From positions 1-6,923 of the forward strand of contig JAICEH010000112.1 of NCBI GenBank assembly GCA_025924275.1: 6,923 nt of DNA. Direction: 5' to 3'. The DNA is from Gemmatimonadales bacterium. GTDB lineage: Bacteria > Gemmatimonadota > Gemmatimonadetes > Gemmatimonadales > GWC2-71-9. Positions 6,131 to 6,923 of the stretch are shown in pieces (within the stretch, counting starts at the first letter, position 1; each line of letters opens with the position of its first letter). A program made the translations under genes and the position numbers. The notes beneath the pieces are model-generated. The model did no database searches. It saw only the letters and a list, made by a program, of their open reading frames with translations, and was not told the origin of the DNA.

Positions 6131-6838
6131 GTGTTCGACACGTTGATCGCGTCCAAGCCGAAGCGCCAGAAGTCCCTCGGCGAGACGATCCTCTCGGTGG
6201 TGCTTCACGCGGTGCTGGTCTTCGCGGCCGTCCGGGCCACGGCGGCGGCCGAGGTGAGGATCCGGGAGATCATCGCGGACACGAGCATGGTGCTGCTCAA
6301 GCCGCCCGAGCCGGAGCCGGAGCCGGAGCCGGAGACGCCTCCGCCCGAGGCCATCGTGTCGGCCAACCCGCCGCCACAGGGCTTCCAGACGCTGATGCCG
6401 CCCGACGCGATCCCGAAGGAGATCCCGCCGATCAACCTGAACGTGGGGTTCAACCCCAAGGACTTCACCGGGATGGGCGTCGAGGGCGGCATCGCCGCCG
6501 GCGTCGTGGGCGGGACCGGGCCGGTCTCCGCCGACGTGACCTACCTCGAGGCCAACGTGGACGACCCGCCGCGGCTGCTGCAGCCCGGCCCGATGCGGTA
6601 TCCGCCGGTGCTGGAGAGCGCGGGGATCACGGGGCGGGTCCGGCTGGAGTTCGTGGTGGACACCACGGGCCACGCGGAGCGCCCGTCCATCAAGGTGCTC
6701 GAGTCCTCGCACCCGGCGTTCGCCGAGCCGGCGAAGGACCTCGTGGCGAAGAGCCTGTTCAAGCCCGGGCGGGTGCGCGGCCAGGCCGTGCGCGTGCTCG
6801 TGCAGCAGACCGTCAGCTTCACCAACCCGAACCAGTAA
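6131..6838 (+). CDS. tonB: TonB energy-transducing protein
   Basis: The protein has 235 residues. A basic cytosolic amino end (SKPKRQKS) precedes one membrane helix at about 19-39. Ser22 and His26 in this helix keep the Ser-x3-His spacing of E. coli TonB Ser16/His20, residues needed for coupling to the ExbB/ExbD proton channel. A proline-rich periplasmic spacer follows, with repeated Glu-Pro pairs (about 58-72) and more prolines to about 100. The carboxy-terminal TonB domain (about 145-232) has MRYPPVLESAGITGRVRLEF and ends in a strand-rich LFKPGRVRGQAVRVLVQQTVSF. It should span the periplasm and pass proton-motive energy to TonB-dependent outer-membrane receptors. It follows the operator region directly, and exbB begins 12 bases later, so the two should be one operon. 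The family call is secure; which receptors it serves is unknown. Confidence 0.93.
   Translation: MFDTLIASKPKRQKSLGETILSVVLHAVLVFAAVRATAAAEVRIREIIADTSMVLLKPPEPEPEPEPETPPPEAIVSANPPPQGFQTLMPPDAIPKEIPPINLNVGFNPKDFTGMGVEGGIAAGVVGGTGPVSADVTYLEANVDDPPRLLQPGPMRYPPVLESAGITGRVRLEFVVDTTGHAERPSIKVLESSHPAFAEPAKDLVAKSLFKPGRVRGQAVRVLVQQTVSFTNPNQ
6311..6334 (+). repeat. Hexanucleotide tandem repeat (CCGGAG x4) in tonB
   Basis: Four perfect CCGGAG copies, preceded by the related CCCGAG at 6305-6310, encode Pro-Glu pairs in the TonB spacer. Gain or loss of a unit keeps the frame and changes the rod by two residues, so natural length variation between strains is plausible. Confidence 0.85.
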
Positions 6839-6842
6839 GGAG
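6837..6842 (+). promoter_or_regulatory. Ribosome binding site of the exbB-like gene
   Basis: AAGGAG starts within the tonB stop codon and lies 8 bases before the ATG at 6851. It is the strongest Shine-Dalgarno in the window and supports independent, efficient initiation of the channel subunit, which is normally needed in excess over TonB. Confidence 0.75.
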
Positions 6843-6850
6843 TTCGCGCA

Positions 6851-6923
6851 ATGGGTGTAGATATCGGCCATCTCTGGGCCCAGGCGGGTCCGTTCGCGAA
6901 GGGCGTCGTCGTCGTCCTCGCGC
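6851..6923 (+). CDS. exbB: ExbB/TolQ-family proton channel subunit (3' truncated)
   Basis: Only the first 24 codons are visible, from the ATG at 6851 to the window edge. The peptide MGVDIGHLWAQAGPF then AKGVVVVLA shows a short polar/aromatic segment leading into the start of a hydrophobic helix. This is how ExbB/TolQ/MotA-like channel proteins commonly begin. A position 12 bases after tonB with a strong ribosome site supports ExbB, the five-subunit inner-membrane channel that powers TonB with ExbD. An exbD gene is expected just beyond the window. The fragment is too short to separate ExbB from TolQ on sequence alone; the call rests mostly on context. Confidence 0.7.
   Translation, partial: MGVDIGHLWAQAGPFAKGVVVVLA

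Noticed and set aside
6104..6871. Minus-strand frame opposite tonB (255 codons)
   Set aside because: It is a shadow of tonB with Arg/His/Leu-rich repeats and no domain, and no promoter or ribosome site was seen for it.

Overview
The window is about 70% or more GC, has no non-coding stretch longer than roughly 220 bases, and carries all its genes on the + strand. It fits a GC-rich, diderm environmental bacterium: it encodes a lipoprotein, a membrane sensor kinase with a periplasmic domain, and TonB/ExbB energy-coupling proteins, which imply an outer membrane. The TonB amino terminus and the compact GC-rich style remind me of Gemmatimonadota. That assignment is recall-based inference, not proven here.

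Bases 1-5910 read like one tightly packed operon whose promoter lies upstream of the window. It starts with the 3' part of a six-hairpin glycoside hydrolase related to glycogen-debranching/amylo-alpha-1,6-glucosidase proteins. Next come a small NTF2/SnoaL-like lipoprotein, a soluble GAF?-PAS histidine kinase of NtrB style, an OmpR/PhoB-class response regulator, and a second, membrane-bound HAMP histidine kinase. Junctions are overlaps of 8, 4 and 4 bases and then a 1-base gap, so translational coupling is likely. The regulator is therefore flanked by two complete kinases, one cytosolic and one sensing the periplasm.

Bases 5911-6130 are the only real intergenic region. It holds two arrays of 11-bp-phased repeats built on GTCATC, lying in two copies of an imperfect ~66-bp module offset by 102 bp. 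This looks like a tandem operator for an OmpR/PhoB-family regulator. The second array overlaps a plausible -35 element (TTGTCA).

Bases 6131-6923 start a second operon: tonB, then after 12 bases the first codons of an exbB/tolQ-like proton-channel gene that runs off the window. A reasonable working model is that a two-input phosphorelay, or a global PhoB-like regulator, controls TonB-dependent outer-membrane uptake through the repeated operator. The link between the local regulator and the operator is inference.

I see no RNA genes, mobile elements, CRISPR arrays or defence systems. The items most worth a second look are the duplicated 11-bp-phased operator, the two-kinase/one-regulator arrangement, and a perfect 24-bp palindrome inside the second kinase gene.
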